Shown: piece after piece, positions 16,096 through 24,975 of the stretch
How positions within the stretch are numbered: position 1 is the stretch's first letter
Layout: every line of letters begins with the position of its first letter
Assembly (NCBI GenBank): GCA_963605745.1
Contig: CAVCWT010000001.1
Coordinates: 1 to 64,000, forward strand
Direction of reading: 5' to 3'
Length of the DNA stretch: 64,000 bases
From: CAG-791 sp963605745
GTDB taxonomy: Bacteria; Bacillota; Clostridia; Lachnospirales; Lachnospiraceae
Notes under the pieces: model-generated
Databases searched by the model: none
The model's input: only the letters and a program-made list of their open reading frames with translations
Told to the model about the DNA's origin: nothing
Made by a program: the position numbers and the translations under genes

Positions 16096-17052
16096 TCAGA
16101 TCTTGCAGACGTTGACCGGCTTTCCCTCCAGATAAGCAGACACATTGTCAAACACAATTCTGGCCCTGCGGATCATGGATTCCTCAGAAATGAAGGCCTG
16201 ATGCGGTGTCAGCAGTGTGTTCTTCGCATGAAGGAGCGGATAATCCTCCGGAATCGGCGGCTCCATATCGAACACGTCTACACATGCATAGCCAAGCCTC
16301 CCCTCATTCAGGGCAGCAGCCAGCGCCGCATTGTCCACAATCGGTCCTCTTGCGCAGTTAATGAATACAGCATCCTTTTTCATCAGTGCAATTCGATCTG
16401 CTGACAAGAAGCCTCTCGTCTCATCATTAAGCGGCAGATTCAAAGATACAATATCGCTTTCTGACAGCACCTCTTCCAGCGTCTTGTATTCAATGCCAAG
16501 TGCCTTTGCCTCTTCCGATTCACTGCGGTTGTAGGCGATCACCTTTGCTCCGAATGCCTGGAACAGACGAGCTACCAGAAGGCCGATTCTGCCAAGGCCG
16601 ATGATTCCGACGGTCCTTCCGCAGATCTCTCTGCCGCCAATTCCGGCACTGGTTCCGCCGTTTCTCGTGACGCCGTCTGCCTTTACCACATTCCGAAGAG
16701 CATCCACTGCCATGCCGATGACCAGCTCTGCAACCGTCTGGTTGGAATATCCAGCTGCATTGCAGATCATGATGCCTTTCTCCTTGCATACTTTGGTTGC
16801 AACATGGTCAATTCCGGTGAATGCAACGGACAACATCCGGAGCTGATCTGCCTCTTCCACAACCTTCGCCGGATACGGATTGTTCGCAATCATGACGATG
16901 TCACAGCCTTTGCTGCGGGCAGCAAGCTCTTCGGGGTTCGTTGTTTTGGTATCGTAATAAACGAATTCATGTCCTGCTGCAGTGAAGGGAGCAGACAACT
17001 CCTCAATCACCTCTTTTGTTACTCCAATGGGTTCCAATAATGCGATTTTCAT
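16096..17052 (-). CDS. D-isomer-specific 2-hydroxyacid dehydrogenase
   Basis: Protein of 318 residues of the D-2-hydroxyacid/phosphoglycerate dehydrogenase family, NAD-dependent. The Rossmann motif GLGRIGLLVARLF is near 152, the catalytic Arg lies in CARGPIVDN, the Glu in DVFDMEPP, and the His in TPHQAF near 285, so the Arg-Glu-His triad is complete. It could reduce a 2-keto acid end product of the island (for example hydroxypyruvate or glyoxylate) or be an unrelated dehydrogenase. RBS AAAGGAG. It converges on the island and its control is not evident. Confidence 0.82.
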   Translation of the reverse strand: MKIALLEPIGVTKEVIEELSAPFTAAGHEFVYYDTKTTNPEELAARSKGCDIVMIANNPYPAKVVEEADQLRMLSVAFTGIDHVATKVCKEKGIMICNAAGYSNQTVAELVIGMAVDALRNVVKADGVTRNGGTSAGIGGREICGRTVGIIGLGRIGLLVARLFQAFGAKVIAYNRSESEEAKALGIEYKTLEEVLSESDIVSLNLPLNDETRGFLSADRIALMKKDAVFINCARGPIVDNAALAAALNEGRLGYACVDVFDMEPPIPEDYPLLHAKNTLLTPHQAFISEESMIRRARIVFDNVSAYLEGKPVNVCKI

Positions 17053-17096
17053 GTTATTCTCCTTTCTTTTTCCTAATCCTACTGTCCTCTTGAATC

Positions 17097-18566
17097 CTAC
17101 TGTCCTCTTGCTGCGGACTGCGCCGCCCCGGCAAAATCCGTGATATCCTCTGCCGTGACCTCTGTATCAACTTGGGCCTTGTCCGGATCCACCATTTCAT
17201 CATGAATATCATCCAGAATCGGCATCAGCTCCTTGGCATATTCCAGACCGATGTATCCCGGAGAATTACTCATCAGTGCCACAACATACGGATGCTCTCC
17301 ATCCACAATCGCCGCATTCGTGTAGCTGTTCTCCACAGAATTTCCTGCCGTTGCAATCCAGCCCGCCTTACTGTAGACCTTCTTTCCTTCCTCGGTTCCT
17401 ACCGTCAGGGCTACGGCAGAATTCAGACTGTCCGTAAAGGTATCTCTCGCCCAGTCGGAATATTCCTCTTCTCCAAGGAGCAATGCCGTCCCCTTGTAAA
17501 ACATACGGCACAGATCCAGTGGCGTTGTGATCGTGTAGCGCGTACTCCCCTGACTCTTCGGGATTCCCGTCCCGTCCAGCCAGTTCATAAAGACTTCGCT
17601 CCCATAGATCGACCGAATTCGAACATACGCATTGTTGTCCGATTGATTGCCGGCCAGATACATGTCCCTTGTTGGCTCCTTGTCATTCTCGAGCAGACTG
17701 AAAATATACGGCCCCTTGATAACACTGGCGCTGTAGACCTGTGTACCTGCATGGTAGGAAATGGCATCTCCTGTCTCCAGGTCCACCAGAACAAAGCCCA
17801 TTTCATAGCCGTCTTTTTCAAACTCATCGATCGCATCCCGGAGCTTTTGCCCGGTCTCCTGTGAAATAATGTATTCCGTCCCCCAGACATACACGCTGTC
17901 GGTGTCATAAATGGTGCCGGTCAGCACGTTCCAGGTCTTCCCGAGTGTCTGTTCCTTGTGCGTAATGTACGCTGCCGAAGCCTTCTTCATCGTCTGAAAC
18001 AAGGTCGCGTTCTGGGCACCGTAATCATACGGGAGGAGTCCGTCTCGCTTGCCGTAGAGCTGGTACAGTCGGTACAGTTCCGTCACGGACAAGCTCTTCG
18101 TCTGAATCACCTCATAGCTATCATCCGATAAATCTGCCGCAGACGTCTCTTCCGTAATTTCTGTGTCGCCTTCCTGTTCCTCTTGTTCCTTCTGTTCCTT
18201 CTGTTCCTCTTGTTCCTTCTGTTCCTCTTGTTCCTTCTGTTCCCTCTGTTCCTTCTGCTCCTTCTGCTCCTTCTGTTCCCTCTGTTCCTTCTGTTCCTCT
18301 TGTTCCTTCTGTTCCCTCCGTTCCTTCTGCTCCCTCTGCTCCTTCTGTGCTTCCGGTTCTTCCTCTTTGTCTGCCAGGGTATGATTGCCCTTCACCTGCG
18401 GGTACTGCTCTCGAAACCACACGGGGTCAAACAACGAGCCATCCTCCATGAGCTCCACCTGCGCCTGCACCTGCAGCGTGCCCCGCGGATCGGCCACGAT
18501 CATTCCGAGTGCAGCAAGAGCCGCAGAAGCCGCCAGTCCTGCAGCTCTAACCTTCCCCCGCCTCAC
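17097..18566 (-). CDS. Secreted beta-lactamase-fold serine hydrolase with EQK-rich tract
   Basis: Protein of 489 residues. An N-terminal signal-like hydrophobic stretch (about 8-25) is followed by FDPVWFREQYPQV (46-58), a motif reminiscent of cell-surface proteins of this group, and by a charged tract of EQK/EQE/EQR triplets at 74-132. The C-terminal half has class A beta-lactamase/DD-peptidase motifs: SVIK at 281-284 (SxxK), SDN at 309-311 and KAG near 405 in place of KTG. It is probably a surface serine hydrolase acting on peptidoglycan-like substrates; hydrolysis of beta-lactams is possible but unproven. It starts with a GTG that overlaps the TGA of the upstream nucleotidase gene (GTGA), implying translational coupling. 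Confidence 0.75.
   Translation of the reverse strand: MRRGKVRAAGLAASAALAALGMIVADPRGTLQVQAQVELMEDGSLFDPVWFREQYPQVKGNHTLADKEEEPEAQKEQREQKERREQKEQEEQKEQREQKEQKEQKEQREQKEQEEQKEQEEQKEQKEQEEQEGDTEITEETSAADLSDDSYEVIQTKSLSVTELYRLYQLYGKRDGLLPYDYGAQNATLFQTMKKASAAYITHKEQTLGKTWNVLTGTIYDTDSVYVWGTEYIISQETGQKLRDAIDEFEKDGYEMGFVLVDLETGDAISYHAGTQVYSASVIKGPYIFSLLENDKEPTRDMYLAGNQSDNNAYVRIRSIYGSEVFMNWLDGTGIPKSQGSTRYTITTPLDLCRMFYKGTALLLGEEEYSDWARDTFTDSLNSAVALTVGTEEGKKVYSKAGWIATAGNSVENSYTNAAIVDGEHPYVVALMSNSPGYIGLEYAKELMPILDDIHDEMVDPDKAQVDTEVTAEDITDFAGAAQSAARGQ
18173..18345 (-). repeat. Nine-base tandem repeat coding for EQK/EQE/EQR
   Basis: Degenerate direct repeat with a 9-bp unit (plus strand TGTTCCTTC or TGTTCCTCT), about 19 units. 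The unit length is a multiple of three, so slippage would lengthen or shorten the protein spacer without shifting frame. Confidence 0.85.
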
Positions 18567-19174
18567 GTTCTGTCCTCCGTGAGTTCATCCAGCGTCTTGC
18601 CGTACGCAGGGAGAAACTCCCTCAGGAAATCCCCCACCTCCGGGAGCTCCTGTGCCATTTTTTCAAGCGTCTTTCTGGTTCCGGCTTCTGCGCTTCGAAA
18701 CTCCTGATTGCCGGATTGTCGCTCCTCCATACACTTGATCAAGGCCGACAGCTTGTCAGCCGCCTTCACCAGTTTATGAAGATACTGCTCCTCCTCCCCC
18801 GGATTCTCCGGTGTCATCAGGATCTTCTGATATTCCTCCCGCAGATCCTCCGGAAGCCTTGCAAGGAGATTTTCCTCTGCATGATGCTCAACCTCCCGGT
18901 AGGCATCCCGAATGGCAGCATTGTAATATTTGACCGGTGTCGGCATATCTCCCGTAATGATCTCCGGTACGTCATGATAAAGGCCGATCAAGGCCGCATG
19001 CTCTGCGTTCAGGTAATGCCCAAAGCGAACATTTCCGATGGTACACAGAGCATGTGCGATCATCGCAACCTCCAGGGAGTGCTCGGAGAGATTCTCCTCC
19101 CTGGAATTACGCATCAGCGCCCAGCGGCTGATGTACTTCATCCTCGATACCGTTGCAAAAAAACTATACTCCAT
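18563..19174 (-). CDS. yfbR: YfbR-like 5'-deoxynucleotidase (HD domain)
   Basis: HD-domain protein of 203 residues, the usual length of YfbR, which removes phosphate from deoxyribonucleoside 5'-monophosphates in the cytoplasm. Conserved features are RMKYISRW near the N-terminus, NLSEHSLEVA with His32, LYHDVPEIITGDMPTPVK with His67-Asp68 and Glu71, and a later KAADKLSAL with the final Asp. It probably helps balance deoxynucleotide pools. The stop overlaps the start of the serine hydrolase gene by 4 nt, an odd operon pairing with no obvious functional link. Confidence 0.85.
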   Translation of the reverse strand: MEYSFFATVSRMKYISRWALMRNSREENLSEHSLEVAMIAHALCTIGNVRFGHYLNAEHAALIGLYHDVPEIITGDMPTPVKYYNAAIRDAYREVEHHAEENLLARLPEDLREEYQKILMTPENPGEEEQYLHKLVKAADKLSALIKCMEERQSGNQEFRSAEAGTRKTLEKMAQELPEVGDFLREFLPAYGKTLDELTEDRT

Positions 19175-19222
19175 GCCAAATCCTGCTTCTCAAAACCATT
19201 GATAGCCGTTGTCTCACTCAGA

Positions 19223-19370
19223 CAGCACCAGACACCGGAGGATGTCCGACTTCGGGGCCTTTCGATGGTCTCGGTACTTGCGAGCGTATTGTGCGAGCTT
19301 AGTACCGCTAGATCCATCGAACGGAGCCGAGAGGCGTCCCCGAAGTGGATACCTCCGGCGTCTGGCGCTG
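19223..19370. repeat. Large nested palindrome downstream of lacZ
   Basis: Outer arms: CAGCACCAGACACCGGAGG on the left and, reverse-complemented, CAGCGCCAGACGCCGGAGG on the right, continuing into ACTTCGGGG in both. Inner arms CGATGG and GGTACT pair with AGTACC and CCATCG. The whole 148-bp unit fills the gap between the nucleotidase and lacZ genes and may end lacZ transcription or be a mobile palindrome. Confidence 0.65.
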
Positions 19371-19379
19371 CGTCATCAA

Positions 19380-22300
19380 TTATGCGCCAGCGATTTCAAT
19401 GCCTTTCATGGAAACCTCAAAGTGCAGCTTCCCCGGTTTGATCGTGAACTCCTCGTGTGTCCTTGCGCCCCAGCTGTCATCTCCTGCAACGCCCATCTGC
19501 ATGAGAGAGCACCGTACAATCGTATGATGCACCGGTGGAAGCTCCGTATGATGCGCCGCGTTTTCGATCTCTTCCGGCGTCCAGGGCAGCGCCGAGAAAT
19601 TCATCGTCATGCCCTCCGGAACCGTAAAGATCAGGCCCCGACCTTTACGGTCTGTCACCTTTGCCCAGCGAACACCCGTCTTGTTGCCGCACTCCTGCGG
19701 CACAAGGTATTTCGTCATCTGATCCTTGACCTCGCCGGAATATACGCCCAGCTTTGCACTCCGATCACGGTCACAGTAGGTTTCCTCCGGCCCATTTCCA
19801 TACCAGGTCACCTGGTCATAATCCGCATCCAGCGTAAAGAGCATGCCGAACTCCGGAATTTCCGGCAAAGCCGTATCCTTCGACGGATTGTAATCCATGA
19901 TATAATCCACGGTTCCGTCCGCATGGAATCGATACGTCACCTCCATAACGGTCTCCGGCACGGTCGGCAGGAAAAGCCTTTGTGTAACGGACAGAACCTT
20001 ATCGGCTCCTCTTCCCGTTTCCACGCATTTCGGATAGGCTTTTTTCTCCTCCTCAGACATGCCGGCCATTCCATTGACTCCGTTGTCAGAGGCGTAGAGG
20101 CTAGCCAGCTTCCAGATGCCGCAGCGCCCCGCCATGTTGTTGCCCTTGTCATTGTCGGTAGGTGCCCTCCAGAAATTCGGGCGAGGCGGCAGGTCAATCA
20201 GCTCCTTCCCACCGAAGCGATAGGACTTCAGGCCGATTTTATTGAGAAATCCAACCTGTGCTGCATAGTGTTCTCCCTTGGCACCGATGTTAAACGTCCC
20301 ATGCACAACCCGAAGCGGCGTCTGTGCAGCTCCTGTGAGCGCAGACTGGTCGGCCGAATCGTGTTTGACCCGGAATACGCCCTGTCCAAAGGCCACCTCG
20401 AATCCGGTCTTTGCCCAGATTGTGTCCTCCTTTAAGAGGAAGGAAACCGTGACAGTATATTCACCTTCCTTCGAAGGGAGTGCATCCGGTAGCGGATATG
20501 AGCCTTCGGAAAGCGGCGCCACCTTTGTCTCCACAATCGTCCTTGCAAGCTCCCGGCCTTCCCTGGCCAGTGTCACAACGCAGTCATAACGGTCCGTATT
20601 CAGGAACAGTCCGCGGTTGATGACAGTGAACTGATGCTCCTCCACCTTCACCTGGATATTTTGATACAGGTATTTCACCTCCTGGAGCTTTGGATAGAGC
20701 TTTCTGTCACCGGCGACAATGCCGTTTCCGGAAAAGCTGTAATCCGTCGGCCGCTCACCGCTGTCACCGCCGTAGGCCTGGAATTCCTGCCCGTAGCGAT
20801 CCCTTCTGCGAAGAGATTGATCCACAAAATCCCAGATAAAGCCTCCCTGATAGCGAGGCTCCGTATCGGTCAGGTCCGTATATTTGAACATGCCGCCGTT
20901 GGAATTGCCCATGGAGTGCGTGTATTCACAGCAGATAAACGGCTTTTCGGTGTGCTCCGCAAGGAATTTCCGGATGCCCTCTGCTGACGTATACATCTGG
21001 CTTTCCATATCGGAGGTTCCTTCATAGCGTCTGTCCCAGAAGATTCCTTCGTAGTGCACCAGTCTGTCCGGGTCGAGCTCATGGAAGCGCTGCGACATCG
21101 CATAAATTACGCTCCCCCCATAGGACTCATTGCCGCAGGACCAGATGAGAATGGCCGGATGATTTTTATCCCTTTGGTAGCAGGAATTCACACGGTCCAA
21201 AAGGACGGCCTTCCATTCCTCGTGATCCCCGGGAAGGATGTTCTCTTCGCCGGAAATGTCCTTTGCCATCCAGCTGCCATGGGTCTCCATATTGTTCTCA
21301 GCGATCATATACAAACCGTATTCATCGCAGAGGCGATACAGTTTAGAATCATCCGGATAGTGGCAGGTGCGGACCGCATTGATATTGTTCTGCTTCATGA
21401 GGATCACATCCTGGCGCATCTGTTCCTCGGACATTCCCGCACGGCCCGTGTCACAGTTGAATTCATGGCGGTTTACACCCTTGAACACAATGCGCTTACC
21501 GTTGAGACACATGATGCCGTCCTTCATCTCAAAGCGGCGGAAGCCCACCTTCTCATGGATGTATTCCACTGCCTTTGCAGATTTTGCATGCAGGGTGAGA
21601 TACAGATCATAGAGCTGCGGATCTTCGGCAGACCAAAGGGCCGGAGCCATCACTGTCTCCGTGATCTCACTTTCGGCCTCATTGTCCCTTTCCCCGGAGA
21701 GAATGACCCTGCCGTCCTTTTCGAGGCGGTACTCGGTATAGCCATAGATATGTTTCCCGGCAGAGGATGCCGCATCGCCTGCTGCAGCATCTGTATTCTG
21801 TCGGCCGGTTTGATCCGGCTGATCGTTGTTTCTATCGTTGACCTGTGCAGTCAACTTCAGGTCCAGTACCAGCTGCGCCTGTGTAAAATCATCATTTAAA
21901 ACGGTTCGGATCTTGAGATCCTCCAGATGAACACTCGGCTTTGTGAACAGATAGACATCCCGGAAGATTCCGCTGAAGCGGAAGAAATCCTGATCCTCCA
22001 GCCAGCTCGAGCTCGTCCATTTGTAAACACGAACGGCCAGCTTGTTCTCGCCGTCCCGGATATACGGTGTCAGATCAAACTCGGTAGGGGTAAAGGTGTC
22101 TTCACTGTAACCGACAAAGCTGCCGTTCAGCCACAGGGCATATCCGCTCTCCACGCCCTGGAAGGAAATATACACAGGTCCTCCCTGCATGTTCCCAGGG
22201 ACGGTAAAATACTTCACATAGCAGCCAACCGGATTGTACTCGGTCGGCACCTGCCCCGGCCGGATTTCCTCAACGCCGTCCCACGGATACTGACTGTTCA

Positions 22301-23093
22301 CATAGGCCGGAATGTCATAGCCCTCCAGCTGCATATGCGCCGGAACCGGAATCTCCTCCCAGCTGCGGCAGTCACAGGAGAGCTTCTCAAAGCCCATAGG
22401 AGCCAATGAGGGATTTTTGGCATAGGCGAATTTCCACAGACCGTTCAGGCTGCAGCGAAGGGACGTCTCTTCCTCCTGCAGCTCCTGAAGCGATGCATAA
22501 GGAATATGATCGGAATGGGCGGGAAGTGCGTTTATTTTGAACACCTCCGGATCCGCGATCATTGACTCATGAAATTCACCGGCTCCGTCATTGCGCAAAA
22601 TGCAGTGTTCGATCTTCAAGCTGTCCATACAAGCCTCCGGAAATTCTCTGCTGATCCAGGCATCGAGCTCCATTCGGAACTCCTCCATGCAAAGATGCAG
22701 GAGGTTGGTGCCGTTTGTTCTCTCATATTCGGTCACTCTTCTGCGGAATCTGCGCAGTGTGGTCTCGGAAATGGGCTGTGCCACCTCGCTGGTCGTATGG
22801 AGTGCTACCTGAAAGCGAAGATCGCAGGTGCAGTTCTCGACCACCTTTTCATCTGAGATGTGAAAGAGCTCCTCCAGAATCAGCGCCGCCACGATGACGT
22901 TCACCGGACCGCTGGGTTTGGCTGAGATTTCCGAGTACAGCGGCTGAAAGATCCGGTCATTGATTTTCGGAAAGATCTCCGAGGCAAAGCTTCCCGCCCA
23001 GGACTGCAAGACGCGCTTTCGTTCTCTCTCATTCAGGTACAGGGCCCTGTCCCCAAGGCCCAGCTGCTGATAACTATTGGATGAAAATGCCAT
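19380..23093 (-). CDS. lacZ: Beta-galactosidase (GH2) with in-frame transposase N-terminus
   Basis: Open frame of 1237 residues from the ATG at 23093 (RBS AGGAGG). Residues 1 to about 155 are not LacZ but the N-terminal region of an IS transposase; from about residue 156 the protein is a GH2 beta-galactosidase that hydrolyses lactose-type galactosides in the cytoplasm. The LacZ part shows the usual opening PEVFKINALPAHSDH, the jelly-roll motif EDQDFFRFSGIFRDVYLF, the acid/base Glu in IWSCGNES and the nucleophile in CCEYTHSMGNSNGG, then the C-terminal galactosidase domain ending near 1237. No signal peptide. An excellent internal RBS (GGAGG, 5 nt spacing) precedes ATG 22628, so the native 1082-residue LacZ may start there. 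Both products are possible. Confidence 0.85.
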   Translation of the reverse strand: MAFSSNSYQQLGLGDRALYLNERERKRVLQSWAGSFASEIFPKINDRIFQPLYSEISAKPSGPVNVIVAALILEELFHISDEKVVENCTCDLRFQVALHTTSEVAQPISETTLRRFRRRVTEYERTNGTNLLHLCMEEFRMELDAWISREFPEACMDSLKIEHCILRNDGAGEFHESMIADPEVFKINALPAHSDHIPYASLQELQEEETSLRCSLNGLWKFAYAKNPSLAPMGFEKLSCDCRSWEEIPVPAHMQLEGYDIPAYVNSQYPWDGVEEIRPGQVPTEYNPVGCYVKYFTVPGNMQGGPVYISFQGVESGYALWLNGSFVGYSEDTFTPTEFDLTPYIRDGENKLAVRVYKWTSSSWLEDQDFFRFSGIFRDVYLFTKPSVHLEDLKIRTVLNDDFTQAQLVLDLKLTAQVNDRNNDQPDQTGRQNTDAAAGDAASSAGKHIYGYTEYRLEKDGRVILSGERDNEAESEITETVMAPALWSAEDPQLYDLYLTLHAKSAKAVEYIHEKVGFRRFEMKDGIMCLNGKRIVFKGVNRHEFNCDTGRAGMSEEQMRQDVILMKQNNINAVRTCHYPDDSKLYRLCDEYGLYMIAENNMETHGSWMAKDISGEENILPGDHEEWKAVLLDRVNSCYQRDKNHPAILIWSCGNESYGGSVIYAMSQRFHELDPDRLVHYEGIFWDRRYEGTSDMESQMYTSAEGIRKFLAEHTEKPFICCEYTHSMGNSNGGMFKYTDLTDTEPRYQGGFIWDFVDQSLRRRDRYGQEFQAYGGDSGERPTDYSFSGNGIVAGDRKLYPKLQEVKYLYQNIQVKVEEHQFTVINRGLFLNTDRYDCVVTLAREGRELARTIVETKVAPLSEGSYPLPDALPSKEGEYTVTVSFLLKEDTIWAKTGFEVAFGQGVFRVKHDSADQSALTGAAQTPLRVVHGTFNIGAKGEHYAAQVGFLNKIGLKSYRFGGKELIDLPPRPNFWRAPTDNDKGNNMAGRCGIWKLASLYASDNGVNGMAGMSEEEKKAYPKCVETGRGADKVLSVTQRLFLPTVPETVMEVTYRFHADGTVDYIMDYNPSKDTALPEIPEFGMLFTLDADYDQVTWYGNGPEETYCDRDRSAKLGVYSGEVKDQMTKYLVPQECGNKTGVRWAKVTDRKGRGLIFTVPEGMTMNFSALPWTPEEIENAAHHTELPPVHHTIVRCSLMQMGVAGDDSWGARTHEEFTIKPGKLHFEVSMKGIEIAGA
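22629..22638 (-). promoter_or_regulatory. Internal ribosome binding site of lacZ
   Basis: GGAGG (plus-strand CCTCC at 22634-22638) lies 5 nt before the in-frame ATG at 22628-22626, inside the transposase-derived region. It decides in favour of a 1082-residue LacZ start independent of the fused part. Confidence 0.65.
22629..23093 (-). mobile_element. Truncated transposase N-terminal fragment fused to lacZ
   Basis: About 155 codons matching the N-terminal domain of IS1182/IS5-type transposases: QLGLGDRALYLNERER, PVNVIVAALILEELF, SDEKVVENCTCDLRFQVAL and ISETTLRRFRRRV are characteristic. The catalytic DDE domain is missing; the frame instead runs without interruption into LacZ. No second inverted repeat is evident, so this is a remnant, not an intact insertion sequence. 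Confidence 0.8.
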
Positions 23094-23163
23094 ATCCCCC
23101 TCCTTGTTGAGATTGCTGATGGTTTTCTGGTTTCGTAAACAGAGCAATCCTTGTAGTAACTAT

Positions 23164-24846
23164 TCAGAACAGTGGTGCAACCAGTCGGAGGACACATTGG
23201 ATAATCCGAACGAAGACATTCCGTCCGCCCTCCGTATAGCGTTCTGTCACCTCCCTGCTCCTTGTTATGACAGCATCCAGGTCTTCCTTCATATCCAGAA
23301 CAGCCTGCATTCCGTACATCACACAGCCGTCCTCAAAATGGTGGTAGAGACTTCGGTAATCCAGATTGATGGTTCCGCAGGTCGCAATTTTATCATCGGA
23401 CACGCAGCATTTGGCATGACAAAAGCCCGGAGCAAATTCATAAATCCGCACGCCCTTTTTTACCAGCTGTGCATAGTAGGATCTGGTCAGCTGATACGTT
23501 ATTTTCTTATCCGGGATGCCGGGAGTGATCACCCGCACATCCACGCCTCGTTCCGCTGCCATCGTCATCGCACGGCTCATTTCGTCAGTCAGCACGAGAT
23601 ACGGTGTTACAAAATACAGATAATTCTCTGCGCAGTTGGCAATGGACATATACACGCTCTCGCCGATCTGCTCCTCATCAAGCGGAGAATCCGCGTAGGG
23701 CTGAACAAACCCCGGTTCATTTTGCTGTGCAGACAACTCCCTTTTTTTGTCTTTTACATTGTCTTTTACATTGTCCTTTACGTTGTCTTTGCCTGTCCCG
23801 GCCGCCGCAGGAGGCGCCGGTGTGCTCCAAGGCTGGAGATTGTACCCATGCTCCGGATAGAATCTTCGAAAATCAATGTCATCCTCATCACTATGTCGGA
23901 TGGCATTCCACATCTCGAGAAAGACCGTTGTAAACGTATCCACCGCAGGGCCTGTCACACGGATTCCGGCATCCTTCCATTCCCCGTAGGGCTGCGTCAG
24001 ATTAAAATACTCGTCGGCAAGATTGTACCCGCCGGTATAGGCAACCTCTCCGTCAATCACCGTGATCTTGCGATGATCTCGATTGTTCATAAAGACACGA
24101 AGTCCGGGAATCATCGGATTGAACACTCTGGCCTCAATTCCATCTTCCCGAAGCGATGCCACAAATCTGGAATTGATAAAGCCGACACTGCCGACATCGT
24201 CATAAAAGAGCCGGACCGTAACGCCTTCTGCTGCCTTCTTGCGCAGAAGCTTTCGAATCCTGCCAAAGGCCTCCCTGTTTTCAATGGCAAAATATTCCAT
24301 GAAAATAAAGGATTTCGCATTCCGAAGATCCTCAAGCTGTGCCTCCAGTGCCTCCATTGCATCCGCGTAATATCGGCAGGTGTCATTGCGGTACAAAGGA
24401 AAATGCCCGCGCCTCCAAAGGTACTGAGCAGTTCCGGCCGCCGCCGGGGATTCCTCTCGAAGAGCCTCCTGCGTTCCCGGTTCCTGGTGAAGATACCCAA
24501 AAATGATCTGATCCACCTTTTGAAACCGTTCCCGCATCGGCCGAGTTGCCAGCCTGCAGGCAAACAGCGCCCACATCACCACACCCAAGAGCGGTGCGGA
24601 TGCGATCAATACAATCCACGGCATCTTCATTGAGGTTGTTTCATGACTTCCGTAGATGGAGAGCACAATGAAAACAGCGACCGTTTCTACAATGATATGA
24701 ACCATGGTAGAATAGGCATTGAGCCGGTACATCAGCGAATAAACAAACAGCAGCTGCAATGCAAATGCAAGTGCAACATACGCCATGCGGACAATACCGT
24801 TTCCTGTATCTGTTTTGCGTTCGCCTCGCATATGCCTTTGCTTCAC
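23164..24846 (-). CDS. cls: Cardiolipin synthase (phospholipase D superfamily)
   Basis: Membrane protein of 560 residues that condenses two phosphatidylglycerols to cardiolipin. Two N-terminal membrane segments (about 18-40 and 45-95) precede the first HKD motif, HRKITVIDGEVAYTGGYN (near 258), and the second, HAKCCVSDDKIATCGTIN (near 450). Between them, near residue 355, is a low-complexity linker made of three KDNV units. The start is GTG at 24846 or an ATG 15 nt downstream; neither has a perfect RBS. It is upstream of the lacZ fusion on the same strand but 70 nt apart and functionally unrelated. Confidence 0.88.
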   Translation of the reverse strand: MKQRHMRGERKTDTGNGIVRMAYVALAFALQLLFVYSLMYRLNAYSTMVHIIVETVAVFIVLSIYGSHETTSMKMPWIVLIASAPLLGVVMWALFACRLATRPMRERFQKVDQIIFGYLHQEPGTQEALREESPAAAGTAQYLWRRGHFPLYRNDTCRYYADAMEALEAQLEDLRNAKSFIFMEYFAIENREAFGRIRKLLRKKAAEGVTVRLFYDDVGSVGFINSRFVASLREDGIEARVFNPMIPGLRVFMNNRDHRKITVIDGEVAYTGGYNLADEYFNLTQPYGEWKDAGIRVTGPAVDTFTTVFLEMWNAIRHSDEDDIDFRRFYPEHGYNLQPWSTPAPPAAAGTGKDNVKDNVKDNVKDKKRELSAQQNEPGFVQPYADSPLDEEQIGESVYMSIANCAENYLYFVTPYLVLTDEMSRAMTMAAERGVDVRVITPGIPDKKITYQLTRSYYAQLVKKGVRIYEFAPGFCHAKCCVSDDKIATCGTINLDYRSLYHHFEDGCVMYGMQAVLDMKEDLDAVITRSREVTERYTEGGRNVFVRIIQCVLRLVAPLF

Positions 24847-24975
24847 AATTTCTCTGCCCCCGTTCTCTGTTGTTGTTAAAAACCGTCTGCTTTATTATAT
24901 CGTTTTCGTGTTTGTTTAGCACCTGCTGATTTGGGGCAAAAGGGCCTTTTGACATTTGATGAGGATACGATTGAT

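Noticed and set aside
18121..18420. TEG-repeat ORF on the minus strand and Cys/Ser and Leu/Phe repeat ORFs on the plus strand
   Set aside because: They are alternative frames of the 9-bp repeat tract inside the serine hydrolase gene.
22629..23165. Complete insertion sequence
   Set aside because: Only the transposase N-terminus is present, no DDE domain and no pair of terminal inverted repeats around it.
23077..24633. 518-codon plus-strand ORF
   Set aside because: Antisense of cardiolipin synthase with its two HKD motifs; no RBS and no family features.
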